A stretch of 64,000 nt of DNA from Oxalobacter formigenes. GTDB lineage: Bacteria > Pseudomonadota > Gammaproteobacteria > Burkholderiales > Burkholderiaceae_D. The position numbers were made by a program, and so were the translations under genes. This document shows positions 47,535-56,287 of the stretch, piece by piece (position 1 is the first letter of the stretch; each line of letters starts with the position of its first letter). Below the pieces are notes generated by a model, which saw only the letters and a list, made by a program, of their open reading frames with translations, made no database searches and was not told the DNA's origin. Location of the stretch: NCBI RefSeq assembly GCF_027158485.1, contig NZ_JAMKYJ010000003.1. The stretch is one strand, 5' to 3'.

Positions 47535-48446
47535 ATGTTCTCAAAAATATCCCTGAACGTTCTCAGACGTTACCTGATCACCATACTGGTTGTCCTTGTG
47601 GCTCTCTTCATTGGATGGCGGCTCTGGATTCATTATGAAAACGATCCCTGGACACGCGACGGGCGTATCAAGGCCGACGTCGTTCAGGTCGCTCCGGACG
47701 TGACCGGTCAGGTCGTGAAAATTAACGTCAAAGACAACCAGCAGGTCAATGTCGGCGACGTGCTCTTCGAAATCGACCCTGCGCGTTTCGATCTTGCATT
47801 GAGACAGGCCAAAGCCGCCGAAGAAGCCGCCAAGGTCACGCTGGCACAGGCGATCCGTGAATCCAACCGCAACCGGGAACTGAAAGACCTCGTCGCTGCC
47901 GAAGTGACCGAACAGGGCCAGTCCCGCGTGGAAGAAGCGCGCGCAGCCCTCTTGCAGGCCGTTGTCAACCGCGACAAGGCCCAGCTTGACCTCGACCGGA
48001 CAAAAGTGCTTGCCGCCGTCGACGGTACCGTCACCAATCTCGACCTGCGTACAGGCTCCTACGTCACCGCCAGCAAGCCCGTCATGGCGCTCGTTGACCG
48101 ACACTCCTACTATGCAGAAGGCTATTTCGAGGAAACCAAGCTGCCGAACATCGAAGAAGGCAACCGTGCCACGATCAAGCTCATGAGCAGCGACACGGTA
48201 CTGGAAGGCCATGTCCAAAGTGTTTCTCGCGGTATTGCTGACCGCGAGCGCACCACAGGCAGCAATCTTCTCCAGAACATCAATCCGGCCTTCAACTGGG
48301 TTCGCCTCGTCCAGCGCATTCCGGTTCGCGTTGAATTCGACAATCTGCCCAAAGACACAAAACTTGTCGCGGGACAGACGGTCACCATCGAGGTATTCCC
48401 TTCCGAAAACGTGAAAGTCGCCACTAACGACAAGACTGCGAAATAA
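47535..48446 (+). CDS. HlyD-family periplasmic adaptor (AaeA-like)
   Basis: 303 residues: N-terminal membrane anchor (YLITILVVLVALFIGWRLWI), biotinyl-lipoyl-like half VVQVAPDVTGQVVKINVKDNQQV, a helical hairpin (about residues 80-150), and second half VDGTVTNLDLRTGSYVTASKPVMALVD. It would link the FUSC pump to the outer-membrane channel. The start at 47535 follows the DUF1656 stop and places the anchor at the N-terminus. Confidence 0.93.
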   Translation: MFSKISLNVLRRYLITILVVLVALFIGWRLWIHYENDPWTRDGRIKADVVQVAPDVTGQVVKINVKDNQQVNVGDVLFEIDPARFDLALRQAKAAEEAAKVTLAQAIRESNRNRELKDLVAAEVTEQGQSRVEEARAALLQAVVNRDKAQLDLDRTKVLAAVDGTVTNLDLRTGSYVTASKPVMALVDRHSYYAEGYFEETKLPNIEEGNRATIKLMSSDTVLEGHVQSVSRGIADRERTTGSNLLQNINPAFNWVRLVQRIPVRVEFDNLPKDTKLVAGQTVTIEVFPSENVKVATNDKTAK

Positions 48447-48455
48447 GGATAAGCC

Positions 48456-49913
48456 ATGCGTTTCAAACCATTTATTGCGAAACTGGCTCCACTGTTCGTT
48501 TGTGTCGGCATGGTCGGCTGTACGACAGTCGGTCCGGACTATAAAATCCCGGAAAACGCCGATATCAACAAACCGGGCGCAGCCGAACCTTTCGCTGCTG
48601 CACAGGAAAAAGTGTTCAAATCCGATGCCCTGCCGGATCACTGGTGGAAACTGTACGACGATCCCGTTTTGAATTCACTGATCGAAAAATCGCTATCGAA
48701 CAACACCGACCTGCGCGTCGCATCCGCCAATCTGGCGCGTGCCCGCGCCGCTCTGGAAGAAGCCGCTATGGGAACTATTCCGCAAGTCTCCGTTTCCGCC
48801 GAACCGGCTTTCGGCCGCTCCTCGGCCGCTTCCCACGGATTCGGCAATCGCTTTTCCGACGCATGGAAATTCGACGGTGGCCTGAACGTCTCCTACCAGC
48901 TCGACCTCTTTGGCCAGATTGCGCGTGGCATCGAAGCCGCGTCAGCCGATACCGACGCTGCACAGGCTGCCCTGGACGTCACCCGCATCACCGTCGCTGC
49001 CGATACCGCCAAGGCCTATGCCGACGCCTGCTCCTCCGCCCAGCGCATCGGTATTGCCGAGCACTCGGCCGAACTGCAAAGACAGTTTCTGGACACCACC
49101 CAACAGCTGACGCGTGGTGGACGGGGAACGGCAATGGACGTTTCCCGTGCCCGTGCCCAATATGAATCCCTGCGGGCTGCCGTACCACCCTTGCAGGCAC
49201 AACAGAAAATCGCCCTATACAAACTGGCTGTTTTGACGGGAGAACTCCCCAACGCACTGGTCGCCACTATCGGACAATGCAAAACAGCGCCAAAACTCTC
49301 GCAAGCCATTCCAGTCGGCGATGGAGCCGCCCTGTTGAAACGCCGTCCCGACATCCGTCAGGCCGAACGCAAACTGGCCGCGACCAGTGCCCGAATCGGC
49401 GTCGCGACGGCGGACCTGTACCCGAAAATCAACCTTGGACTCTCTGGAGGCTTTACCGGACGGATGAACGGCTTCGACCAGAACAACGGATACCGCTGGA
49501 GTATAGGCCCGCTCATTTCATGGACCATCCCAGACACGGGAACCGCCCGCAGCCGGATCAAACAGGCCAAAGCCGAACATCAGGCCGCCTTTGCACGTTT
49601 TGATGCCTCCGTATTGAATGCCTTGAAAGAAACCGAAAGCGCCCTGACCAGCTACGCCCGTGAACTCGACCGGAACGCCCTTCTGAAAGCCGCCCGCGAC
49701 CAGAGTGCACTGGCCGCCGATCAGGCTCATCGCCTCTACAAACACGGCCGTATCGACTTTCTGGCGACACTGGACGCCGAACGGACGCTTGCCAACGACG
49801 AAAGCGCCTACGCCGCATCCAGTGCCAAACTCGTTAACGACCAGATCGGCGTCTTTCTGGCTTTAGGCGGGGGATGGGAACAGACTCCACCTGTCACACA
49901 GGCGAAAAATTGA
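48456..49913 (+). CDS. NodT-family outer-membrane efflux lipoprotein
   Basis: 485 residues with a lipobox (VGMVGCTTVGPDYKIPE; lipidated Cys at about 22) and two outer-membrane-efflux repeats with long Ala/Arg-rich helices (NTDLRVASANLARARAALEEA and LLKRRPDIRQAERKLAATSARIGVA). This is the TolC-type exit channel of the system. Ten bases follow the adaptor gene, so the same transcript is expected. Confidence 0.93.
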   Translation: MRFKPFIAKLAPLFVCVGMVGCTTVGPDYKIPENADINKPGAAEPFAAAQEKVFKSDALPDHWWKLYDDPVLNSLIEKSLSNNTDLRVASANLARARAALEEAAMGTIPQVSVSAEPAFGRSSAASHGFGNRFSDAWKFDGGLNVSYQLDLFGQIARGIEAASADTDAAQAALDVTRITVAADTAKAYADACSSAQRIGIAEHSAELQRQFLDTTQQLTRGGRGTAMDVSRARAQYESLRAAVPPLQAQQKIALYKLAVLTGELPNALVATIGQCKTAPKLSQAIPVGDGAALLKRRPDIRQAERKLAATSARIGVATADLYPKINLGLSGGFTGRMNGFDQNNGYRWSIGPLISWTIPDTGTARSRIKQAKAEHQAAFARFDASVLNALKETESALTSYARELDRNALLKAARDQSALAADQAHRLYKHGRIDFLATLDAERTLANDESAYAASSAKLVNDQIGVFLALGGGWEQTPPVTQAKN

Positions 49914-49970
49914 CGGGATATCCTGTAAATATCCCTTGATTGAGTGTTTTTTGAGTGAACTGGCTCTGCC

Positions 49971-50002
49971 GCGAAAACCGGCCTTCCTTCCCCGGTTTTC
50001 GC
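49971..50002. terminator. hairpin between the efflux operon and the tail cluster
   Basis: GCGAAAACCGG (49971-49981) and CCGGTTTTCGC (49992-50002) form an 11-base perfect stem. No strong T run follows in either direction, so it is a possible but not classical terminator for the two convergent operons. Confidence 0.55.
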
Positions 50003-50061
50003 TGTAGCCAGATTCATTTGAATACCAGAATGTTCAACGTGAACAAACCGATTTTTCCGGT

Positions 50062-51435
50062 TTATGCACTCTGACCGCATCCATACCATCGGCAATCACT
50101 GGTATAACCGGCATTATAAGTCTGAGCAGACGTAACACTATAATTAAAAAAAGTCATGGTGCTAAGCCATGTAACTTCATTCAATTTTGCGCCGTTACAC
50201 TTGATTAGGGTATATGAAGTATCAGCAAACGGCACTGGAAAAGTTAAGGTGTAATCGGCATTTTGAATGACAGGCAACACACCTCCCTGTTCCACCCAGC
50301 CATCCGACCATTTTCTATACCAGTTCGTTCCATCGTTATAGGTTTTGGTGACATGTTTATGAGTGGCCACCTCATTGGCCAGTCCGGTAATGTCGATCAG
50401 GCCGGGATTGGTGGCCACATCGAAGGCTTTGATACATGGAAGTAAGATTAATGCAGGCGGCTGGACAGTGTTTGAGGCGCCATAGATTGGGTTGGAACGT
50501 GATGCATTAAATGTTAATGTATTAGAATTTAGATAACTACTCGCCGCCCAATGAAACCCTGTTCCAGATGTCGAATATGCTCCTGATGGAGAGCCAACTT
50601 GTGGAGAATAAAATCCTCCTTCAATATTCGGCAACCCCGCTTCAAACTTCTGTCCAGGAGTATTGCCACCCTGCGCAAACCGGTCGATCAGATCAGGCAA
50701 ATTGAAAGTCGTCGAGCCATCTCCTTCACCGAATGTGGTTCCGATAGCGGAAAACAGTTCCGGGTACGTTTCGCGACCGACTTCCGCACCATCCGCTTTC
50801 AGATAGCCTGCAGGAGGAGTCGTCATGGCAAAGTAAGCGACAGTCCCAATCGGCACTGCACTACTCTGCTGCGCAACAATCCCTTTCGCCGGATTCTGCA
50901 AGACCCATTTATCCAGCGCCGTATCATATTGCATTTCCAGCCAATGTCCGGCTCCTGCGATATCCCCCTCCGTCAGACTAAGGTTATTACCCTTGACCAC
51001 CGGTTTGGCTTCCATTTCATCTGCCTTGAAAGTCGGCGTTTTGGTCTTGTTACTGTCTGCCGCCCGGACATGCACCAGCATCCCGTTTTTCAACGCTCCG
51101 ATTGTCGGTGTAAAACTGGCAGTCAGGGCATCGCTTGTTCCATCCGCTTCAGCGATCAACAGGCTTGAAACAGCACTCAATGCCGTTTCAAAATTGGCTT
51201 TCATGGTCTGGATATTGCCGTCATCCCGCATATCCTTCCCGCTTTTTTCTGCCGTAAACTCTGCTACCGCAGCCGTAATGGACGTTGCCTGCCGGATCGC
51301 CTTGTTCACTTCTGCCGATCGTGCCAGACCGGTTCTGAAACCGGCCCGAATGATTTCGGACTGTTCATAATCCGCCTGATCCTGAACGTTTGCGTCGGCA
51401 GTCGCTGCAAACGGTTTGAATTCATTAATTGCCAT
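50062..51435 (-). CDS. phage tail fibre with collar domain
   Basis: 457 residues. The N-terminal about 190 residues are helical and Ala/Lys-rich and probably attach to the baseplate. A tail-collar domain follows (IGTVAYFAMTTPPAGYLKADG and TTFNLPDLIDRF, about residues 197-265). The rest, with HKHVTKTYNDGTNWYRKWSDGWVEQGG, is the receptor-binding end. DNA for the distal part (about 50100-50620) is visibly more AT-rich than the rest of the cluster, as often in exchanged fibre tips. It is the last gene of the cluster; no fibre assembly chaperone follows. Confidence 0.9.
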   Translation of the reverse strand: MAINEFKPFAATADANVQDQADYEQSEIIRAGFRTGLARSAEVNKAIRQATSITAAVAEFTAEKSGKDMRDDGNIQTMKANFETALSAVSSLLIAEADGTSDALTASFTPTIGALKNGMLVHVRAADSNKTKTPTFKADEMEAKPVVKGNNLSLTEGDIAGAGHWLEMQYDTALDKWVLQNPAKGIVAQQSSAVPIGTVAYFAMTTPPAGYLKADGAEVGRETYPELFSAIGTTFGEGDGSTTFNLPDLIDRFAQGGNTPGQKFEAGLPNIEGGFYSPQVGSPSGAYSTSGTGFHWAASSYLNSNTLTFNASRSNPIYGASNTVQPPALILLPCIKAFDVATNPGLIDITGLANEVATHKHVTKTYNDGTNWYRKWSDGWVEQGGVLPVIQNADYTLTFPVPFADTSYTLIKCNGAKLNEVTWLSTMTFFNYSVTSAQTYNAGYTSDCRWYGCGQSA

Positions 51436-51457
51436 CTATTTCTGCTCCTTTACTTCC

Positions 51458-52138
51458 TTATTCTTCCTCGACCTTGTGCATTTCACCCCAGACGCCTTCG
51501 TCGAAACCGGCGAAATATTCGTTTTCCACGTCGAATGCGAAAAGCGGCCCGTCTTCGGTTGCCGTAATGTAATAATCGATACGAACGCCGCCCGGTTTGA
51601 CGTCCAGATACCCCTTGGTCAAGAGTTCCAGCAGGATCGGCGTCGGGCGTTTGCCGGACAGGCCGATGGTCATCGTCATGTCCTGATTGTCGTTCGCGCT
51701 GGCATACGTCCCGATCTTCTCGTTGAATACGATGGACAAAACGTCGTCCAGTGTGTCATTTGTCCCGTCCCAGCTGTTGGCGGCAATCTTGGCCTTGATG
51801 ACGAGCCTGTAAAATTCATCGTCAAGCGAGACCATGCCTTCCGATGGATCGTAATCGTCTTTCCACACGCCTTCATCGAAACCGACTTCATCCTCGTCAA
51901 AGGCGAAATAAACACCTTCCAGAGGGGTTTTCAGTTTCCGGCTGACGCCGACCCGCTCCCCGACGGCATCCAGCTGGACACCGACAGCCGTATCGATATC
52001 GAATTCAAGTGGCAGTGTTTCCGCTGCTGACCTGAGTTCGGCAAATGGCTGGGTGCTTTCATAAATTGCCTGCACAAAGCGTTCCAGATCGACATAATGG
52101 CCAGCGAGGCGCCCCGTATATTTGTTCGCGTCACTCAT
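51458..52138 (-). CDS. DUF2612 tail protein (Mu gp48-like position)
   Basis: 226 residues. It begins with a helix and LEFDIDTAVGVQLDAVGERVGVSR, typical of DUF2612/gp48-type baseplate proteins that link J to the fibre. A peculiar internal repeat is seen: FAFDEDEVGFDEGVW at about 78-92 and FAFDVENEYFAGFDEGVW at about 199-216. It overlaps the J gene by four bases. Confidence 0.82.
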   Translation of the reverse strand: MSDANKYTGRLAGHYVDLERFVQAIYESTQPFAELRSAAETLPLEFDIDTAVGVQLDAVGERVGVSRKLKTPLEGVYFAFDEDEVGFDEGVWKDDYDPSEGMVSLDDEFYRLVIKAKIAANSWDGTNDTLDDVLSIVFNEKIGTYASANDNQDMTMTIGLSGKRPTPILLELLTKGYLDVKPGGVRIDYYITATEDGPLFAFDVENEYFAGFDEGVWGEMHKVEEE

Positions 52139-53310
52139 GATTGGATGACCAGTTCAACGGAAGCGGGATCGCAGGCTGCCCGTTCGTTGAACCGGATCGC
52201 AATGTCGGATTGGCCAAAGGTTTCGCCATCCGCCGAGGTTTCGACCGACACCAGCTTGTAAGTGGCCAGATCGGCCGATCCGTTCAGGCTGGCGGGCAGA
52301 TAAAGACGCGTCAACATCAGCGACTCGCCAATCGCAAGACCGTCGATAAAATCAGCCACCGTTTTTCTGATACGTTCCCCAATACCGGTTTCATACCCGG
52401 TCAGGGGAACAATCGTGACTTTTGCACTGATCGCTTTTCTGACCGAGCGTGAAAAACTGATGTTGTGGACAACATCGTAGCGGTCGAATACCTGCTGGCT
52501 GGTATTGCCATACGTCCCGGTTCCCGGCCCTTTTTTCCGGAAAATGGCGTCCGCAATTGCCTGTGTATCGCCTCCGTCGGCAATAATCGCAATCGAATGC
52601 GGTGGGATGCCGTTCGAATCTGTTCTGGACGTATCGTTATCGATACCGGAAATGGCAGAAACTCCGTCGATCGCCGCCACCGACGCGAGAATGCCCTCAA
52701 AAACGCTTCTCGACGGTAACGCGACCGACTGTTTCTGGCGTGCCCGCAACTGGGCATCCGTCTCGACCGCCTGCCCGAGAGCAGCGGCCGCCGGATTGGA
52801 AACCGTTTGCCATCCCAGCGTCGGCGTCATGATTTTCGTGACGGTTCCCGGCAAGGCTTCGATGGCGCCTTCTTTCGAACAAATCGCGGTGACCGTGATT
52901 TCCCCCTGCGGCGGAATCACGACGGTATCCGGCAACTTCCAGCGGTTGCCGTTTTCATCCTCGACAATCCCTCCGGAAATGGTCGACCCCGCTTGCCCGA
53001 TGCACCTAAGATCGACACTGGAAAAGCTGGCCCTGTTCCGGCTGATGCCGTTTGTCCTGACGATACTGGACAATGCCGCCCCGCTGGCCGTGGAAGGCGC
53101 GTACCCGGTGTAAGACGCCGTCAGCGCCGCATTGGCGTCATTGATAGCCGAGGCGACAATACCGAGCCACTGGCCGTCTGCCGTATCGTTGTCGAGATTG
53201 ATGTCCTGCCCGTAAATTGCGCGGAATTTCTTCTGCAATTCAGCCAGGACTTCTGAATAAGTGGGCGCAAGCACCCCCTTATCCGTAATAGTTGCAATGA
53301 GTGCTGTCAT
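52135..53310 (-). CDS. baseplate J-like wedge protein
   Basis: 391 residues of the Mu gp47/P2 J family, forming baseplate wedges. Seen: LQKKFRAIYGQDINLDNDTADGQWLGI near the start, ETDAQLRARQKQSVALPSRSVFEGI in the middle and VADFIDGLAIGESLMLTRLY near the end, all characteristic. Four-base overlaps on both sides. Confidence 0.92.
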   Translation of the reverse strand: MTALIATITDKGVLAPTYSEVLAELQKKFRAIYGQDINLDNDTADGQWLGIVASAINDANAALTASYTGYAPSTASGAALSSIVRTNGISRNRASFSSVDLRCIGQAGSTISGGIVEDENGNRWKLPDTVVIPPQGEITVTAICSKEGAIEALPGTVTKIMTPTLGWQTVSNPAAAALGQAVETDAQLRARQKQSVALPSRSVFEGILASVAAIDGVSAISGIDNDTSRTDSNGIPPHSIAIIADGGDTQAIADAIFRKKGPGTGTYGNTSQQVFDRYDVVHNISFSRSVRKAISAKVTIVPLTGYETGIGERIRKTVADFIDGLAIGESLMLTRLYLPASLNGSADLATYKLVSVETSADGETFGQSDIAIRFNERAACDPASVELVIQS

Positions 53311-53663
53311 CCAAGCGCTCCTTTCACTGTAGTTGTGCCGTATTCGGTATCCAGAGTCACGCTGACTTTCAGCTTTCTGGAATCCGGATCGAGCGTACTT
53401 TCGTATTGCACGATTTGTGTAACCCCGGGTGTCCCGAGAATACGGCTTTTGATAGCGACGTCATAAAGCAGCCGCTTGTGTTCGCCCAGAATACTGTCGG
53501 CGTAAGGTGTACCGTCCGACACATCGGTAAACCATTCGCCGGTTTTCAGTTTCAGGCGTGTCATCACATTTTGCCCGACCGCTTCCGGCGAATCCGCCAG
53601 ATAGTCGAGCCGTCCCCTGCCGAAAGCGACCTCGCCATCAGCATTCAGTTTTCTGACTTTCAT
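53307..53663 (-). CDS. gp25-like baseplate wedge protein
   Basis: 118 residues. GRGRLDYLADSPEAVGQNVMTRLKL and TPYADSILG, with the repeated strand pattern at the end, fit the small gp25/gp46-like wedge proteins that precede J. Assignment rests on size and place as well as sequence. Five bases separate it from the spike gene. Confidence 0.72.
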   Translation of the reverse strand: MKVRKLNADGEVAFGRGRLDYLADSPEAVGQNVMTRLKLKTGEWFTDVSDGTPYADSILGEHKRLLYDVAIKSRILGTPGVTQIVQYESTLDPDSRKLKVSVTLDTEYGTTTVKGALG

Positions 53664-53668
53664 AGTGT

Positions 53669-54394
53669 TTATACCGGTGTTGAAGTGGTGCCGCCACCAG
53701 AGGTGACACCACCGTGTTTATGTTGACTCAGGCTGATCCCGTTCGCGCTGACATCCCCGTTGACAGAAACATTGCCCGTCATGGCTGTATTGCCGCCGCT
53801 TTGTGTCACTGTTCCCGTAATCGTGACGTTTCCCGTCAAATGGATATCCGGCGCTTCAATGGAAACCAGACTGGATGTTTTTGCCCTGATATTTTTGCTG
53901 CCCGGATCGATTTCGACAAAAGCGACCCCGTCATCGCTTCGCAACTGGACAGCTGTTGTGCTGATATTGCCGATCTTTTTTGCCTGCGACATCGGTCCGA
54001 CCATAACAAACCCGTCGGATAAATCGTGCATGCGTGACTCCATCGGCAGCTGGATACCTCCAGATTGCCACCATGCATCGATGCAACGTGCCGAAAAAAC
54101 GACCAGACATTCATCACCCGCCTTGACCGGAAAAGTCAGCGTACAGCCGCCCCCGCGTGGAAATACGACCGGACAATCCAGTAACAGAGGCAATTTGGCG
54201 GCCTGCTTTTCTCCGTCCGGTCTGGTCACCATCGCCTTGATGGCGGGTTGAACAACTGCCGTCACGGCACTGGCGTCAAAAGATTGCACAATACCCGGCA
54301 AGGCAGTCCATATCCCGGCTTGTGCTCCTGTCAGCGCCGTTCGTACCGTCGATTCCAGCGAAGAACTTCTTTCATAATCCTCGAATGCCATCAT
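53669..54394 (-). CDS. Gp138-type membrane-puncturing spike
   Basis: 241 residues. An N-terminal OB-fold part (TALPGIVQSFDASAVTAVVQPAIKA, PLLLDCPVVFPRGGGCTLTFPVKAGDECLVVF) is followed by repeating beta strands (NVTITGTVTQSGG, then GNVSVNGDVSANG) of a triangular needle. The tip has an HxH pair (HKH at 225-227), typical of an iron-binding apex. It would pierce the target outer membrane. The start is 54394, with a second Met at 54391. Confidence 0.88.
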   Translation of the reverse strand: MMAFEDYERSSSLESTVRTALTGAQAGIWTALPGIVQSFDASAVTAVVQPAIKAMVTRPDGEKQAAKLPLLLDCPVVFPRGGGCTLTFPVKAGDECLVVFSARCIDAWWQSGGIQLPMESRMHDLSDGFVMVGPMSQAKKIGNISTTAVQLRSDDGVAFVEIDPGSKNIRAKTSSLVSIEAPDIHLTGNVTITGTVTQSGGNTAMTGNVSVNGDVSANGISLSQHKHGGVTSGGGTTSTPV

Positions 54395-55341
54395 TTCTCC
54401 TTTTTGGCTGTAGCCGATGAACCCGTTTTACTGGGATTGGCCGCCACACAATTCATTTCCGAATACCAGGCTTTGCCATAAGTATCACCTTTATGCGTCA
54501 GGGAAATGACCTTGTAGACACCATCGACATCGAATGTGTCGTTCTGCTTTTGTGTGGTTTTCTTTTTGTTGTCTTCTTTTTTCTGCGAACCATACGACTC
54601 GTCATAAAAAATGGAATCATTCTCTATCTCCAAAGTCGTATCCAGACGGATCTCGGGACGAAGAAGAGAAGTCACCTTCAGGCCATCGATACTCATTTCC
54701 GGCGTACCGACAAGCCCGGTACGTTCGTTCAGGAGAAATGGCTTGCCGGGAAAAGTCTCTTTTACCGGGACACATGCCAGTCCGGTATCGAGATAACTGT
54801 ATTGCAGTTGATGTGTCCTGCAAAACGTCGTCATGGCATCCTTCGCCGGACAAAACAAGACCTTTCCTCTGGCCAGTTTTGTCTGTGCCAGTTCCGGTAC
54901 ATAACCCTTTTCCACTCCATAACGCGCATATTCCGACAAAATCGCCTGATGCACATCCACAGGCGACGCGCCGGCAGGCAAACTGGCATTCACCACCGCA
55001 TAGGAATGCGCCTGATCGGCTGTCGATGCCAGAATAATGAGACAGGTATCGTTACCGGATTCCGCCTTTGTCCGGTAACGCTGAATCAGATCACCCTGAA
55101 AAATGATGGCGTGATTACTTTCATATCCCGCCTCAAGAATGACTTTTTGCCCTTCCTGCCTGATTCTCGACACCGTTTCACTGTTGACGTTGTAAATCCG
55201 GATATTGGCAGAGCGCGGCTCTCCTTTCAGGGATTGGCTGATGGTAAAAGACACCCTGAACGCCGAAAAATCGATTGCCTTTGTGTTTTCCTTGCCCTCG
55301 GCAATCGTCAGACGGCAATATCGCTTGTACAGAACGCTCAT
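54391..55341 (-). CDS. baseplate hub protein
   Basis: 316 residues, placed between plug and spike as are gp27/D-like hub proteins. Seen: VSFTISQSLKGEPRSANIRIYNVNSETVSRI near residue 30, GYESNHAIIFQGDLIQ, and a late KVISLTHKGDTYGKAWYSEM. A lysine-rich insertion (QKKEDNKKKTTQKQ) lies before the last domain. Four-base overlap with the plug gene. Confidence 0.82.
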   Translation of the reverse strand: MSVLYKRYCRLTIAEGKENTKAIDFSAFRVSFTISQSLKGEPRSANIRIYNVNSETVSRIRQEGQKVILEAGYESNHAIIFQGDLIQRYRTKAESGNDTCLIILASTADQAHSYAVVNASLPAGASPVDVHQAILSEYARYGVEKGYVPELAQTKLARGKVLFCPAKDAMTTFCRTHQLQYSYLDTGLACVPVKETFPGKPFLLNERTGLVGTPEMSIDGLKVTSLLRPEIRLDTTLEIENDSIFYDESYGSQKKEDNKKKTTQKQNDTFDVDGVYKVISLTHKGDTYGKAWYSEMNCVAANPSKTGSSATAKKEK

Positions 55342-55652
55342 GATGCCATCCAGTACAACTGAACTTTCGATCCCATTTCGTCATAAGCCGGATCACGGCT
55401 GGTCTCACCATCGAGCGAAACCGTCAGAGCTCCCAACCCGAGATGAGCGTGCTCTTCCAGTATATTTCTGCCCGAGCGCAGCGGAATTCCCGTAATCAGA
55501 TCCAGACCTTCGTTATCGAACAGGTCGATAAACCAGCCTCCCCCCTCTGCCTCACGCCATACCAGACGAATCTGCAAGGTGTTTTCGCCAAGCCTGATCG
55601 AGAATTTCTGTGCACCGGAAGAAAGTGGAATTTCAAAAACGTCCTCTGACAT
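55338..55652 (-). CDS. baseplate plug protein (Pam3 gp18-like)
   Basis: 104 residues. KFSIRLGENTLQIRLVWRE, GWFIDLFDNEG and TSRDPAYDEMGSKVQLYW match the small baseplate-plug family of contractile phages. The start at 55652 is set by GGAG seven bases upstream; an earlier ATG at 55658 is too close to that site. It overlaps hub downstream. Confidence 0.8.
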   Translation of the reverse strand: MSEDVFEIPLSSGAQKFSIRLGENTLQIRLVWREAEGGGWFIDLFDNEGLDLITGIPLRSGRNILEEHAHLGLGALTVSLDGETSRDPAYDEMGSKVQLYWMAS

Positions 55653-55654
55653 TA

Positions 55655-56200
55655 TCATTCTCCTTTCATTGCTTTTGGCTGGCGTTCGCCAGAGCCGGAA
55701 ACCTGCGCGGTTTCGGCAGGATTGGCCTGATTTTCTGCTGCCAGCATCCTGTCTTCCGTATCGACAAGCCGGATTTTTCTGAAAAAAGCCGTCACCTGCA
55801 AAACGTTCTCGGTTGATGATTCCGTTTGCACTCTCAGCGACTCGATCAGCATATCCGTATATTCCCGCTTGCCCGTCCCGATGGAAATCGGAATACAGCT
55901 TTCCTGCCAGCCCAGCAGCTGATTGTAAATAGTGCGTAAATCCGTTGTCTCCAGAAGGGACTTGCCTGAAAGCAGACTGGACAATTTGAATGAACTGTTC
56001 GACCAGCCAAATTCCATCTCCAGCTGTTCCGGATCCTTGCAGGCATGGTCGGTAATAACACTTCCACGCTGGACAGGATGATCCGTAATCGTCAGCTTGT
56101 CGGTATGGACTTCCTTGATAACCACATCCGGTACAATACTGGCGATATGCCTTTTCGACCCTCCGGTCAGAAAGTAGGCGACAGAAGATAATAAAGACAT
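55655..56200 (-). CDS. Dit-like tail protein
   Basis: 181 residues. VIKEVHTDKLTITDHPVQRGSVITDH is the signature of the Dit-like N-terminal domain that joins tube and hub. The start at 56200 follows an AAGGTG site; a GTG at 56209 is in frame. The Ala/Gln-rich tail is probably unstructured. An intrinsic terminator lies between it and the tape measure gene upstream. Confidence 0.82.
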   Translation of the reverse strand: MSLLSSVAYFLTGGSKRHIASIVPDVVIKEVHTDKLTITDHPVQRGSVITDHACKDPEQLEMEFGWSNSSFKLSSLLSGKSLLETTDLRTIYNQLLGWQESCIPISIGTGKREYTDMLIESLRVQTESSTENVLQVTAFFRKIRLVDTEDRMLAAENQANPAETAQVSGSGERQPKAMKGE

Positions 56201-56245
56201 AACATTCACCTTTATATTCAGTAATCAAAATACGTTTACATAAAG

Positions 56246-56271
56246 AAAAAGCCTCCGGATGGAGGCTTTTT
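56246..56271. terminator. terminator inside the tail cluster
   Basis: AAAAAGCCTCC (56246-56256), loop GGAT, GGAGGCTTTTT (56261-56271): a strong bidirectional hairpin between the tape measure and Dit genes. Its GCCTCC-N4-GGAGGC core is the same as in the hairpin at 61029-61046. Confidence 0.9.
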
Positions 56272-56287
56272 CAGGCTATGCAAACCC

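Noticed and set aside
47541..48641. 366-codon open frame on the minus strand
   Set aside because: Antisense to the HlyD adaptor, whose sequence is clearly real; composition is typical of a complementary-strand shadow.
54493..55362. 289-codon open frame on the plus strand
   Set aside because: Antisense to the hub gene inside a tightly packed minus-strand operon.
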